Part shown: positions 1 through 8,520 of the stretch, piece by piece
Numbering within the stretch: position 1 is the first letter of the stretch
How the letters are laid out: the number at the start of each line of letters is the position of its first letter
DNA from: Yinghuangia seranimata
Lineage (GTDB): Bacteria; Actinomycetota; Actinomycetes; Streptomycetales; Streptomycetaceae
Direction of reading: 5' to 3'
DNA length: 64,000 nt
Assembly (NCBI RefSeq): GCF_029953285.1
Contig: NZ_JASAOI010000004.1
Coordinates: forward strand, 1 to 64,000
The notes under the pieces: generated by a model
Told to the model about the DNA's origin: nothing
What the model saw: the letters and a program-made list of their open reading frames with translations, nothing else
Databases searched by the model: none
Translations under genes and position numbers: made by a program

Positions 1-1
1 C

Positions 2-109
2 AACCGGCTCAAGCAGTGGCGCGGCATCGCCATGCGCACCGACAAACTCGCCACCAACTACCAAGCCGCACTCAACGTCGCCGCGATCTTCCTTTGGCTC
101 AAGTCTTGA
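2..109 (+). CDS. IS5-type transposase, C-terminal end (5' cut by window)
   Basis: The window opens inside a reading frame whose last 35 codons read NRLKQWRGIAMRTDK and end in a hydrophobic AAIFLWLKS tail. This is the typical C-terminus of IS5-family DDE transposases, where an Asn-Arg-(Leu/Phe)-Lys-x-(Trp/Phe)-Arg block follows the catalytic Glu and R(T/Y)DK lies just downstream. Such enzymes cut and paste the insertion sequence that encodes them. Only the tail is visible, so I cannot tell whether the copy is intact. No terminal inverted repeat is obvious in the 15 bases before the next gene. Confidence 0.75.
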   Translation, partial: NRLKQWRGIAMRTDKLATNYQAALNVAAIFLWLKS

Positions 110-124
110 TTCGTAAGACAGGCC

Positions 125-1132
125 CTAGGACGGCACCCGGCTCGCGAGGGCGGCGTCCTCGCCCGCGGGGAGGAGGCACGCGCTGTGGTGCCCCGGCGCG
201 ACCGTCGCCAACGGCGGTACGGCCTCGTCGCACGCAGCCATCGCGTGCGGGCAGCGGCCGCGGAACGCGCACCCCCCGGGGCCCGCCGCCGGACGCCGCG
301 CCGGCGTCGGGTCGGGGAGCCCGGGGCCCGACGGAACTCCGGGGTCCGGCTGGGGCCGTGCGTCCAGGAGCATGCGGGTGTAGGGGTGCCGGGGCGACGG
401 GAACACCGTCTCGGCCGCGCCGGACTCGACGATCCGTCCGCGGTACATGACCGCGGTCCTGTCGGCGACGTAGTGCGCCACGTCGAGTTCGTGGGTGACC
501 AGGACGTAGGTGAGTCCGAGCCGTTCCCTGAGGTCGGCGAGGAGCGAGACGACCACGGCCTTGACCCGGTTGTCCAGGCTCGCGGTGGGCTCGTCCAGCA
601 CCAGGACCCGGGGCTCGACGGCGAGCGCCCGGGCGATGGTCACGCGTTGGAGTTCTCCGCCGGAGACGTCGGCCGGGCGCCGGTCGGCGTACTCCTCGCG
701 CAGTCCGACGGTGTCGAGGAGTTCCGTGACGCGCGCGCGGCCCTCGGCCCGCCCGGCGACCAGGCGGTGCGCGTGCAGGGGAAGCGCCAGCGACTGGCCG
801 ATGGTGCGGCGGCGGTTGAGCGCCGACCACGGATTCTGCGAGACGATCTGCACCGACCGCCGCTGCGCGGGGGTGAGCGGGCCGGACATGGCGACGCCGT
901 CCACCGTGATGCGCCCGGACGTCGGGGTCTCCAGGCCCACCAGCAAGCGGGCGAGGGTGGACTTGCCGCTGCCGGATTCGCCGACCACGGCGAGCGTCTG
1001 CCCCGCCGGTACTTCGAGCGAGACGTCGTCGACGGCGCGCAGCGCGGGTGCGGCGCGCCGCCGCAACCGGTCGCTCACCGTCCGCTCCGCCACGAAGTCC
1101 TTGGTCACGGAGTCGATGACGATCAGGCTCAC
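125..1132 (-). CDS. oligopeptide/nickel-type ABC transporter, ATP-binding protein (OppF/DppF-like)
   Basis: One of two cytoplasmic ATPases that power import through the permeases encoded upstream. The 335-residue product has a Walker A motif GESGSGKS (residues 51-58), the ABC signature VSGGELQRV, a Walker B LVLDEPTASLD and a switch His in VTHELD. The C-terminal HPYTRMLL and CAFRGRCPHA cysteine-containing segments are the oligopeptide-transporter C-terminal domain. The start is a GTG that overlaps the stop of the preceding ATPase gene by four bases (GTGA), implying translational coupling. Last gene of the five-gene operon. The substrate cannot be read from an ATPase; peptides, nickel or other small solutes are all possible in this family. 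Confidence 0.92.
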   Translation of the reverse strand: MSLIVIDSVTKDFVAERTVSDRLRRRAAPALRAVDDVSLEVPAGQTLAVVGESGSGKSTLARLLVGLETPTSGRITVDGVAMSGPLTPAQRRSVQIVSQNPWSALNRRRTIGQSLALPLHAHRLVAGRAEGRARVTELLDTVGLREEYADRRPADVSGGELQRVTIARALAVEPRVLVLDEPTASLDNRVKAVVVSLLADLRERLGLTYVLVTHELDVAHYVADRTAVMYRGRIVESGAAETVFPSPRHPYTRMLLDARPQPDPGVPSGPGLPDPTPARRPAAGPGGCAFRGRCPHAMAACDEAVPPLATVAPGHHSACLLPAGEDAALASRVPS

Positions 1133-2190
1133 CGGACTTCTCCCGGCTCGTCGGCGAACGCCGGGTCCGGGCGGCCCGGGTGGTGGCAGCGCACCAGCGA
1201 CGTCAGGACCGCGCGCAGTTCCGGCGCCTCGGTGACGCATCGGTCGGAAGCGTGGGGGCAGCGCGCCAGGTAGGCGCATCCCGTGGGCGCGGACGCGACG
1301 GGTGCCTTGCCGTGCTGGTCGGGCAGAAGGCGCTCGCCGCGACGCCACCGCTGGGGCGCGGCCCTGAGCAGGACCCGTGTGTAGGGGTGCTGGGGTTCGG
1401 CGAACACGGCGTCGACAGACCCGAGTTCGATGATCCGTCCGGCGTGCATGACGCCGACGCGGTCGCACGTCTGAGCGATGACGCCCAGATCATGGCTGAC
1501 CAGCACCATGCCGATCCCGAGCCGATCGCGCAGCTCCAGGAGCAGCCGCAGCACCTGTGCCTGCACCGTGGTGTCGAGCGTGGTGGTCGGCTCGTCGGCG
1601 AGCAGCAGGTCGGGCTCGGCGGCGAGCGCGGAGATGGTGATGAGCACGCGCTGGAGTTGGCCGCCGGACAGCTGGAACGGGTAGCCGTCGAGGCGTTCGG
1701 CGACCATGCCGAGCCCGACCTGGCGCAGCAGGTCGGCCAGGCGCGCGTCGTCCACGCCGGGCCCGGCGAGCCGGCGCAGCTGGCGGCCGAGCGGGATCAC
1801 CGGGCTCAGCGACGTCATCGGTCGTTGCGGCACCAGGGCGATCCGGCGCCCGCGCAGCATCCGCATGGCCTCCGGCGACTGGTCGGAAAGCGCAATGCCG
1901 TCGAACTCCAGCCGTGTGGCGTCGACTTGGCAGACGTCCGGGAGCAGTCGCAGGATCGCGTTGAGCACGGTGCTCTTGCCGCTGCCCGACTCGCCGACCA
2001 GCCCGAGGATCTCGCCGCGGCGCACCGAGAACGAGACGTCGTGGACGGCGGCGTCGGCGGGCGATGCGGAGCGGTAGCGGACCGACAGTCCGGCCACTTC
2101 CAGGAGCGGAGCCTCCACCGGAGTCTCGGCCGGTGCGGCGGCCAGGACTTCGGTGCCGCGGTGGTGGGCCGCCGGGACGGGCGCGCTCAC
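1129..2190 (-). CDS. oligopeptide/nickel-type ABC transporter, ATP-binding protein (OppD/DppD-like)
   Basis: Second ATPase of the importer, 353 residues. Walker A GESGSGKS lies at residues 66-73, followed by LSGGQLQRVLI (signature), LLADEPTTTLD (Walker B) and VSHDLGV (switch His). The C-terminal HPYTRVLLRA and CAYLARCPHA block is the same oligopeptide ATPase C-terminal domain as in its partner. A variable 30-residue N-terminal leader precedes the nucleotide-binding domain. The GTG start overlaps the stop of the binding-protein gene by four bases, and its own stop overlaps the next start, so expression of both ATPases should be tightly coupled. It should form a heterodimer with the 125-1132 product. 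Confidence 0.92.
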   Translation of the reverse strand: MSAPVPAAHHRGTEVLAAAPAETPVEAPLLEVAGLSVRYRSASPADAAVHDVSFSVRRGEILGLVGESGSGKSTVLNAILRLLPDVCQVDATRLEFDGIALSDQSPEAMRMLRGRRIALVPQRPMTSLSPVIPLGRQLRRLAGPGVDDARLADLLRQVGLGMVAERLDGYPFQLSGGQLQRVLITISALAAEPDLLLADEPTTTLDTTVQAQVLRLLLELRDRLGIGMVLVSHDLGVIAQTCDRVGVMHAGRIIELGSVDAVFAEPQHPYTRVLLRAAPQRWRRGERLLPDQHGKAPVASAPTGCAYLARCPHASDRCVTEAPELRAVLTSLVRCHHPGRPDPAFADEPGEVR

Positions 2191-3776
2191 GACAGGATCC
2201 GCAGGCTCGCCAGGTCGAGCCTGCTGAGCTTGAGGGCGCCCTGTGAGAGCCCGGTGACCCGTTTGCTCTGCGCGATGACCGTCTTCGGGTAGACGGGCGG
2301 GATCATGACGGCGTCACGCACCAGAGTGGTGTTGAGCTGCTTGATCAGGCCGGTGCGTTCGGCAGGGTCGGCGGAGGCCCAGGTGCGCTGTATGAGGCCG
2401 TCGACCTCGGGGTTGGTATAGCCGGAGTTCAGGATGTTGGTGGTCTCGGCGGGCGAGAGGGTGAGGAAGTTGGCGTTGCCGCTGCCGAGGCCGCTTTGGT
2501 AGTAGCCCATGATGAAGTCGTACTTGCCGGTGATCCACTTCTGGGTCCACGGGCCGCCGTCGAGTACCTCGATGTTCACGTCGATCCCGACCTTCTTCCA
2601 GCCCTCGGCGAGGAGTTGGCCGATGCTGCGCATCTCCGCGCGGTTGCTGATGGTGAGCGTGAAGGACGGGTCCTTCACGCCGGACTGCTGGAGCAGGCCG
2701 CGCGCGCGGTCCACGTCGGTAACCACGGGGTACGGCGTGAACGCCGGGTCCCAGCCGATCACCGCCGGGCCGACGGGGCCCTGGCCTATCGTGGCGTCGC
2801 CCTGGAACACCGTGTCCAGGACGCCCTTGCGGTCCATGCCGTAGGCGACGGCCTGTCGGAACAGCGGGTTGTCGAACGGCGCCTTGCCGATCCGCGGGTA
2901 GGCGAGCAGGTCGACGGGCGCGTCGACCTTGTACACCGCCAGGCCGGGGGCCTTCTCCAGGACCCGCACCATCTGTGGCGGCACCTGGGTGGCGATGTGG
3001 ATCTTGCCTTCCTGGAGGTTGACGGTGCGGGTGGTGCCGTCGGGGATGACGTCGATGGCGATCTGGTCGGGGCCCGGGCGCGGGCCGTGGTAGTCCGGGT
3101 TGCGGTCGAGGACGTAGCCGGTGCCGATGGTGACGCGCGTGAGCTTGTACGGGCCGGTGCCCATCACGGCGTCCTTGCGCGTGAGGAAGTCCTTGTGGCT
3201 GATCGGCATGTTGCCCAGGTGGGAGCGCAGCAGGCCGTAGCGCTTGACGAGTTGCAGGCGCACCGTGAGGGGGTCGGGGGCGGACGCCTCGGCGAGGTAG
3301 CCGAAGAAGTAGATGATCCACTCGCTCGGCGAGCTGGTGTTGTTGGCGTAGTTGAGGCAGGCGACGACGTGCTCGGCGGTGAACGGGTCGCCGTTGTGGA
3401 ACCGGACGCCGGGCTTGAGGGGGATGGTCCAGGTCAGGCCGTCCGGGGAGACGGTGGGTTCGGCGGCGGCCAGCCGGGGGACCGAGGTGCCGGTGTCGTC
3501 GTACGCGTACAGGGACTCGGCGACCGGGTCGGTGACCCACCGGGTCAGCTCACTCGTCGAGTCCAGCGGGTTGAGGTCGTTGGCACCCGCGTACAGGCCG
3601 ACCCGCAGGGTGCCGCCCAGGCCCGGCTTCCCGCTCGGCACGGCGTCGCCGGTTCCGGCGGGCGAGCAGGCCGCCCCGCCGAAGCCGAGGCCGGCCGCGA
3701 GGGAGGCACCGGCGCCCAGCCGTAGCAGGGCGCGGCGTGAAAGTGCCGCGCCACCCGGGTCGTTCGTTGGTGTCAC
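2187..3776 (-). CDS. extracellular solute-binding lipoprotein, family 5 (DppA/OppA-like)
   Basis: The 529-residue protein captures substrate outside the membrane and delivers it to the OppB/OppC-like permeases. The N-terminus carries a twin-arginine type signal (LSRRALLRLGAG) followed by a hydrophobic stretch ending in GGAAC, so Cys37 is probably lipidated after Tat export. The body has family 5 landmarks: WTIPLKPGVRFHNGDPFTAEHV, GTGPYKL and FRQAVAYGMDR. The chosen GTG start gives the Tat signal close to the N-terminus, has GGAGG upstream and overlaps the permease stop by four bases; the longer frame reads into the permease gene in a different frame. The ligand pocket gives no clear hint of substrate. 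Confidence 0.9.
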   Translation of the reverse strand: MTPTNDPGGAALSRRALLRLGAGASLAAGLGFGGAACSPAGTGDAVPSGKPGLGGTLRVGLYAGANDLNPLDSTSELTRWVTDPVAESLYAYDDTGTSVPRLAAAEPTVSPDGLTWTIPLKPGVRFHNGDPFTAEHVVACLNYANNTSSPSEWIIYFFGYLAEASAPDPLTVRLQLVKRYGLLRSHLGNMPISHKDFLTRKDAVMGTGPYKLTRVTIGTGYVLDRNPDYHGPRPGPDQIAIDVIPDGTTRTVNLQEGKIHIATQVPPQMVRVLEKAPGLAVYKVDAPVDLLAYPRIGKAPFDNPLFRQAVAYGMDRKGVLDTVFQGDATIGQGPVGPAVIGWDPAFTPYPVVTDVDRARGLLQQSGVKDPSFTLTISNRAEMRSIGQLLAEGWKKVGIDVNIEVLDGGPWTQKWITGKYDFIMGYYQSGLGSGNANFLTLSPAETTNILNSGYTNPEVDGLIQRTWASADPAERTGLIKQLNTTLVRDAVMIPPVYPKTVIAQSKRVTGLSQGALKLSRLDLASLRILS

Positions 3777-4696
3777 TGCGAACCTCCGCGGTCGATACGG
3801 TCGTTGAGGGCGTCTCCGACGAGGTTGAATCCGGTGACCGCGAGCACCAGCACGAGTCCGGGCAGGACCGAGTACCACCAGGCGTCGACGAGGACGTAGT
3901 TGCCGCTGTCGGCGAGGATGCCGCCGAGCGTCGGGGTGGGCGGCTGCACGCCGAGGGCCAGGAAGCCGAGCGCCGATTCGGCGAAGATCGCGATGGCGAT
4001 CCACAGGAACCCCTGGGCGAGGACCGGGGGCAGCACGTTGACCAGGACCTCGCCGAGCACCCTGCGGCGCGGCAGGCCGAGGACGCGCAGGGCCCCCACG
4101 TAGTCCTCATGGACCTCCGCGAGCGTCTGCGCGCGGGCGACCCGGGCGAAGTAGGGGAGGAAGGAGATGCCGAGCAGCAGCACCACCTTGGTGCTCATCG
4201 AGAGCGTGATGCCGGCGACGCTGCTCGAGCCCGTGCCGGTGAGGCCGATCACGAACATCGCGAACACGAAGACGGGCAGCGCCTGAACGGTCTCCAGGAC
4301 GCGCATCACCGCGTCGTCCAGCCAGCTCCCGGCCCGGTAGGCGGCGACCATGCCGAGCGGAACCGCCAGCACCAGGCCGAGCAGGACGCTGAAGAAGCCG
4401 ACCGCGAGCGAGAGCCGGGCGCCCGCGGCGGTCCGGGCCAGCAGGTCGCGGCCCAGGTGGTCGGTGCCCATGAAGTGTCCGGCGGACGGACTCTCCAGCG
4501 GCAGACCGGTGGTGGCGCGCGGGTCGGGCGCGAACAGGGGGACGACGAGTGCGAGGACGGTGAACCCGACGAGTAGGGCGATCCCGGCCGCGGTCAGCGG
4601 CGCAGGCCTGCCGGTCTTCCTCGCCCAGGAGCGCAGCCGGCTCCGCCAGGCCGGCGTCGCGCCGGAGATCCGGTCGGGTACGGTCACGGACGTCAT
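3773..4696 (-). CDS. ABC transporter permease, OppC/DppC-like
   Basis: One of the two membrane subunits of the importer, 307 residues. An N-terminal cytoplasmic arm and first membrane helix precede the OppC N-terminal motif HFMGTDHLGRDLLART; five further hydrophobic helices follow. The EAA loop that contacts the ATPases is recognisable (DYVGALRVLGLPRRRVL). The ATG start overlaps the stop of the OppB-like gene by four bases (ATGA) and its stop overlaps the binding-protein start, so it is embedded in a chain of coupled genes. The residues upstream of this ATG in the same frame belong to the antisense or shifted reading of other genes. Confidence 0.92.
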   Translation of the reverse strand: MTSVTVPDRISGATPAWRSRLRSWARKTGRPAPLTAAGIALLVGFTVLALVVPLFAPDPRATTGLPLESPSAGHFMGTDHLGRDLLARTAAGARLSLAVGFFSVLLGLVLAVPLGMVAAYRAGSWLDDAVMRVLETVQALPVFVFAMFVIGLTGTGSSSVAGITLSMSTKVVLLLGISFLPYFARVARAQTLAEVHEDYVGALRVLGLPRRRVLGEVLVNVLPPVLAQGFLWIAIAIFAESALGFLALGVQPPTPTLGGILADSGNYVLVDAWWYSVLPGLVLVLAVTGFNLVGDALNDRIDRGGSQ

Positions 4697-5676
4697 GCGG
4701 CCACCGCCGTTCCGGCGCGCCTGCGGGTCAGACTCGCCCGCAGCCGCGGATCCAGCCGGAACTGGACGAGGTCCGCGACCAGATTGCACAGCAGGAACAC
4801 CAGCGCGATCGTGAGCGAACACCCGGTCGCCAGCGGGTAGTCCTGGCCCGCGAACGCGCCCACGGTCAGCCGCCCCATGCCCGGGATCCGGAACACCGAT
4901 TCGACCAGGACGGTCCCGGACACCAGCATCCCCATCATCAGGCCGGCCACCGTCGTCGTCGGCAGCAGTGCGCCGCGGGCGGCGACCCGCCACAGGATCG
5001 TGCGTTCCGGCAGCCCCGCCGCACGCGCGTACGCCACGTGGTCGCTGCGCAGCGCGTCCGCGAGCGACGCCCGCATAGTGCGTGCCACGATTCCGCCCGC
5101 GCCCAGCCCGAGGACGAACACCGGCAGCACCAGGCAGCGCAGATGCTCGACCGGATCCTCCCCGAACGGCACCCACCCGCTCGACGGGAGCACCCCGGGG
5201 ATGCGGACGCCGAACACGATCACGCACACCACGCCGAGCCAGAAGCTCGGGATCGACACCACCACCACCGACCCCACCCGGACCAGCCCGTCGAGGAAGC
5301 CTCCGGGGCGGGCGGCGGCCAGTGCGCCCAGCAGGATCCCGATCGCCACCCACACCAGCGCCGTCACCAGCGCCAGTTCGAGCGTGACCGCCAGGGGGCC
5401 GGTGATCAGCGATGTCACGGTGCGGTTGTTGTAGATGGAGCGGCCGAGGTCGCCGTGGAGCAGGCGGCCCAGGTAGTGGGCGTACTGGACGGGGAGCGGA
5501 TCGTCGAGTCCCAGGTGCTCGGCGAGCTTGTCGCGGCTTTCCTGGCTGGTGCTGAAGCCCTGCATCTGGAACAGCGGGCTGCCGGGGCTGAACCGCAGCA
5601 GGAAGAACACGAGCGTGGTCACCAACCACATCACCAACGCGAGCCCGGCCAAGCGCCGGGCGAGAAAGGCAAGCAT
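4693..5676 (-). CDS. ABC transporter permease, OppB/DppB-like
   Basis: First gene of the operon, 327 residues. MLAFLARRLAGLALVMWLVTTLVFFLLR forms the standard first helix of the OppB family, followed by the periplasmic segment with DPLPVQYAHYLGRLLHGDLG and a C-terminal transport domain with the loop HVAYARAAGLPERTILWRVA. An ATG 15 codons upstream exists, but the ATG at 5676 is chosen because GAGAGG lies seven bases before it and it places the helix at the N-terminus as in homologues. It is the operon entry point, so regulation probably acts in the 235 bases between it and the VIT-like gene, where an IclR-type palindrome is found. Confidence 0.92.
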   Translation of the reverse strand: MLAFLARRLAGLALVMWLVTTLVFFLLRFSPGSPLFQMQGFSTSQESRDKLAEHLGLDDPLPVQYAHYLGRLLHGDLGRSIYNNRTVTSLITGPLAVTLELALVTALVWVAIGILLGALAAARPGGFLDGLVRVGSVVVVSIPSFWLGVVCVIVFGVRIPGVLPSSGWVPFGEDPVEHLRCLVLPVFVLGLGAGGIVARTMRASLADALRSDHVAYARAAGLPERTILWRVAARGALLPTTTVAGLMMGMLVSGTVLVESVFRIPGMGRLTVGAFAGQDYPLATGCSLTIALVFLLCNLVADLVQFRLDPRLRASLTRRRAGTAVAA

Positions 5677-5825
5677 GCAAGCACCTCTCAGGCTGTTCCG
5701 CCAGACAGTACGCCGTTTCATAGATGCTGCGAAAGTCCCGGCGCGGGAAACCCGTTACTTTCCCGGAGGCGGCCGGTTCGAGGCTTGACAGCGCGGATCG
5801 GCGCCCCCAAGACTTCCTGGATATA

Positions 5826-5852
5826 TGGAACAGTGTTCCAACATCCGGAACG
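5826..5852. promoter_or_regulatory. IclR-type composite operator, copy 1
   Basis: TGGAACAGTGTTCCA (5826-5840) is a perfect 7-1-7 palindrome. Six bases further lies a GGAACG half-site (5847-5852). The E. coli IclR operator consensus has the same layout (TGGAA, seven bases, TTCCA). A second site with identical spacing occurs at 8931-8957. The palindrome adjoins an A+T-rich TATATAT at its left side, suitable for a minus-strand -10 box, so binding would control the ABC operon. It also lies 72 bases before the VIT-like gene. Likely ligand-responsive regulators are the IclR proteins at 6712 or 7623. Confidence 0.7.
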
Positions 5853-5911
5853 TTAGGAATGCCTGCCCTATCGGTGGGATCGGGGCAGCCATCGGAAAGG
5901 GGCCGGCATTC

Positions 5912-6634
5912 ATGGCCGATCACGTGTTGGACCTGCGTGGTGCCGAACTGCACCGTGGGCACCGCGACGTCACGGGCGGGTGGCTGCGCCCGGCGGTGTT
6001 CGGCGCGATGGACGGGCTGCTCACCAACGCGTCCCTCATCCTCGGCGTCGCCGCGGGCGGCGGCGACAGTGCCGCGGTGGTGCTCACGGGATCGGCCGGC
6101 CTGGTCGCCGGGGCGTTCTCGATGGCCGCCGGCGAATACACCTCCGTGGCGTCGCAGGGCGAGCTGATCCGCGCCGAGATCGCCACCGAAAAGGCCGAAC
6201 TGGCCACGTCGTTCGAAGACGAAGTGCGCGAGCTCGCGGAGGTCTACCGGGGCCGCGGCGTCGACGCCGACCTCGCCGAGCGGGTCGCGCGCCAGCTCTC
6301 CGCGCAGCCGGAGATCGCGTGGCGCACCCATGTGCGCGAGGAACTCGGTGTGGACCCGGACGACTTGCCGTCGCCCTACACGGCCGCCGGGGCGTCCTTC
6401 GCGGCGTTCGCCCTGGGCGCCCTGGTCCCCCTGCTCCCGCTGTTGCTCGGCCTCAAGTCCGCCTACGTCGGACTCGCCGCCGCAGCGCTCGGCCTTGCGG
6501 CCAGCGGGGCGGTGGTGGCCCGGCTGACGGCCCGCCCGATGTGGTTCGGCGCGGCACGGCAGCTGGCGCTCGCGGTGGTCGCGGCCACGGTGACTGTCGG
6601 CGTGGGGCACCTGGCCGGGGTGAGCCTCGCCTGA
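5912..6634 (+). CDS. VIT1/CCC1 transporter family protein
   Basis: A 240-residue integral membrane protein. The N-terminal block GWLRPAVFGAMDGLLTNASLILG is the hallmark first helix of the VIT/CCC1 family, and GAFSMAAGEYTSVASQGEL is the second helix with the conserved Gly-Glu-Tyr motif. A charged cytoplasmic segment of about 80 residues (A/E/R-rich) corresponds to the family's metal-binding helices, followed by three C-terminal hydrophobic helices. Family members export Fe2+ or Mn2+ from the cytosol, or into vacuoles in eukaryotes. The ATG at 5912 has a GAAAGGGG ribosome site; an upstream ATG at 5825 overlaps the operator and is disfavoured. It precedes an IclR gene by 77 bases. Confidence 0.88.
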   Translation: MADHVLDLRGAELHRGHRDVTGGWLRPAVFGAMDGLLTNASLILGVAAGGGDSAAVVLTGSAGLVAGAFSMAAGEYTSVASQGELIRAEIATEKAELATSFEDEVRELAEVYRGRGVDADLAERVARQLSAQPEIAWRTHVREELGVDPDDLPSPYTAAGASFAAFALGALVPLLPLLLGLKSAYVGLAAAALGLAASGAVVARLTARPMWFGAARQLALAVVAATVTVGVGHLAGVSLA

Positions 6635-6711
6635 CCCCGGCCGTTCCACTGGGTGAAACCGTGGCGCTCGCCCGGATACTATGGCACCTCCGAACCATCA
6701 AGGAGGACGAG

Positions 6712-7518
6712 GTGCCAGGAGCAGCGGTCGAAATCGAGGAGACGACCGGCAAATCCATCGCGGCCGTGGAGCGCGCGCTCGACGTGCTCCTGCTCTTCGG
6801 CCGCATCGGGCGGCCGGATCTCGGCGTTACCGAGATCGCCCAGGAGCTGGGCATCACAAAGGGCGCGGTCCACCGCATCCTGACCGCGCTGCGCAGCCGC
6901 CGGCTGGTCACCGCCGATCCGGTCACCCGCCGGTACGCGCTCGGCCCCGCGGCCGTCGCGCTGGGCCGGGCGTACCTCGCCCGCACCGACCTGCGCATGG
7001 TGGCCGCCCCCGAGCTGCGCAGACTCGCGGACGAGTGCGGGGAGACCGCGACGCTGTCCGTCCGCCGCGGCGACACCCGGCTGTACGTCGACCAGGTCCT
7101 GCCCACCAGCGAGCTGCGCATCGAGGTCTCGGTGGGCGCGCCCTACCCGCTGCACGCCGGCGCCTCCTCCAAGGCGATCCTGGCGTTCCTGTCGGACGAC
7201 GAGATCGACGCGTACCTTGGGCAGGCCCGGCTGGAGGCGCTGACCGCCCGAACGGTGACCAACGCCGCCGCGCTGCGCAAGGAGATCGCCCAGATCCGCA
7301 AGCGCGGCTACGCGACCTCCGTATCGGAGCGCCAGGAGGGCGCCGCCGCGGTGGCCGCCCCGGTGCTGGACCACGACGGCTGCGTCATCGCGGTGATCAG
7401 CCTGGCCGGACCGCAGTTCCGGTTCCGGCAGCGGCTCGCCGAGTGCGCCCCGGTGGTCGTCGAGGCGGCGGGCCGACTCTCCGCGGAGTTCGGCTACGGC
7501 CTCGCGGACGGCGACTGA
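6712..7518 (+). CDS. IclR-family transcriptional regulator
   Basis: A 268-residue regulator. Residues about 15-75 form the winged helix-turn-helix (SIAAVERALDVLLLFGR, then VTEIAQELGITKGAVHRILTALRSRRLV). The C-terminal effector domain carries the family pattern GETATLSVRRGD, HAGASSKAILAFL and GYATSVSERQEGAAAVAAPV. IclR proteins bind short palindromes as dimers or tetramers and respond to small organic ligands. The GTG start is chosen for a perfect AAGGAGG five bases upstream (6700-6706). It could bind the TGGAAC palindromes at 5826 and 8931, controlling the adjacent ABC importer; the second IclR protein is an equally good candidate. Confidence 0.93.
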   Translation: MPGAAVEIEETTGKSIAAVERALDVLLLFGRIGRPDLGVTEIAQELGITKGAVHRILTALRSRRLVTADPVTRRYALGPAAVALGRAYLARTDLRMVAAPELRRLADECGETATLSVRRGDTRLYVDQVLPTSELRIEVSVGAPYPLHAGASSKAILAFLSDDEIDAYLGQARLEALTARTVTNAAALRKEIAQIRKRGYATSVSERQEGAAAVAAPVLDHDGCVIAVISLAGPQFRFRQRLAECAPVVVEAAGRLSAEFGYGLADGD

Positions 7519-7561
7519 GACGCCGCGCCGGCGGTAAGTGACACCTTCGGGCCCGGGCGCA

Positions 7562-7600
7562 CGTGGGGGAGAGCCGTGCCCTCCTCGGCTCTCTCCCACG
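7562..7600. terminator. bidirectional hairpin terminator between convergent IclR genes
   Basis: A 14-base-pair stem (7562-7575 pairing with 7587-7600, one G-U wobble) with an 11-base loop lies midway between the ends of two convergent genes. There is no long T tract, as is usual for terminators in high-GC actinomycetes. Confidence 0.7.
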
Positions 7601-7622
7601 ACCACGCCCCGTGAAGGGTTCG

Positions 7623-8510
7623 TCAGCCGCGTGTGACGAACAGCCCGACCGCCTCGCAAGACGCGAGGTGGCCCATGCGGGCCGAGACGCGCCGGCAGGC
7701 GTCGAGCACCACGCCGCGGCATTCGTCGGCGACCCGGGTGAAGCGTTCGGCCGGCCCGCAGACGCTGAACACCGCCACCGGGCGCCCCTGGTGGTCGAAG
7801 ATCGGCGCCGCCACCGAGCCGGCGCCCGGCTGCCGTTCACCGATCGAACCGGCCCATCCGCGCCCGCGGATGGTCACCAGGTCCTCGGTCAGAGCGCGCA
7901 GGCTCGGGGCGACCTCGCCCGCGGCGCGGACCCGGGCAAGGACTTTGCCGTACCTGACGATGCGGGTGAGCGCCTGGGGGTCCTCCGCCTCCGGCATCCA
8001 CGCCAGCAGGGCCTTCGAGGAAGCGCCGAGGTACAGCGGGATGGGAGCGCCCAGCGTCACCGACATGATGACCTCGCGGTCCGGGGTGACCTGGTCGACG
8101 TAGACGCGGGCGTCGCCCACGCGCATGGACAGCGTCGCCGTCTCGCCGGTGGACGCGGACATGCCCGCGAGCTCCGGGGCTGCCACCGTGCGCACGTCCA
8201 GTGCGTCGAGATAGGCCAGGCCCAGACGCATGGCCAGCGGGCCGAGGGAGTACCGGTGCGTGTCGGGAGCCCGCTCGACCAGCCCCCGGCTGCGCAACGA
8301 GGACAGGATCCGGTGGACGCTGGCCTTGGACATCGCCAGCCGGTCGGCGATCTCGGTGATCCCCAGGTCGCCGCGGCGGGTGTCGCAGAAGCAGGCGAGG
8401 ATGTCCGCGGCGCGGGTGACGGTGGCGACGCCCTGGGCTGCCGTCCCGGGTTCGCCGGGTTCGGCGCCGCGGCCTCGGGCGCCCGCGTCCTGGCGCGGTT
8501 CTCCGCCCAT
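7623..8510 (-). CDS. IclR-family transcriptional regulator
   Basis: A 295-residue regulator, second of the pair. The DNA-binding part is TRAADILACFCD, then ITEIADRLAMSKASVHRILSSLRSRGLV; the effector domain shows GETATLSMRVGDARVYVDQV, LGASSKALLAWM and GWAGSIGERQPGAGSVAAPI. The first 28 residues are a poorly conserved arm. It follows the small barrel-protein gene at 8521 by ten bases in the same direction and is probably co-transcribed from the promoter next to operator copy 2 (8931), which would make it autoregulated. The two IclR proteins here are similar in layout but clearly diverged, so they are not a recent duplication. Confidence 0.92.
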   Translation of the reverse strand: MGGEPRQDAGARGRGAEPGEPGTAAQGVATVTRAADILACFCDTRRGDLGITEIADRLAMSKASVHRILSSLRSRGLVERAPDTHRYSLGPLAMRLGLAYLDALDVRTVAAPELAGMSASTGETATLSMRVGDARVYVDQVTPDREVIMSVTLGAPIPLYLGASSKALLAWMPEAEDPQALTRIVRYGKVLARVRAAGEVAPSLRALTEDLVTIRGRGWAGSIGERQPGAGSVAAPIFDHQGRPVAVFSVCGPAERFTRVADECRGVVLDACRRVSARMGHLASCEAVGLFVTRG

Positions 8511-8520
8511 TGCCGGGCGG

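Noticed and set aside
4697..6649. Long N-terminal extension of the OppC-like frame
   Set aside because: It runs through the OppB gene and the VIT gene in wrong frames; the ATG at 4696 with a four-base overlap is clearly the start.
6712..8510. The two IclR genes as a recent tandem duplication
   Set aside because: They are convergent, differ in length and share only family-level conserved motifs, so divergence is old.
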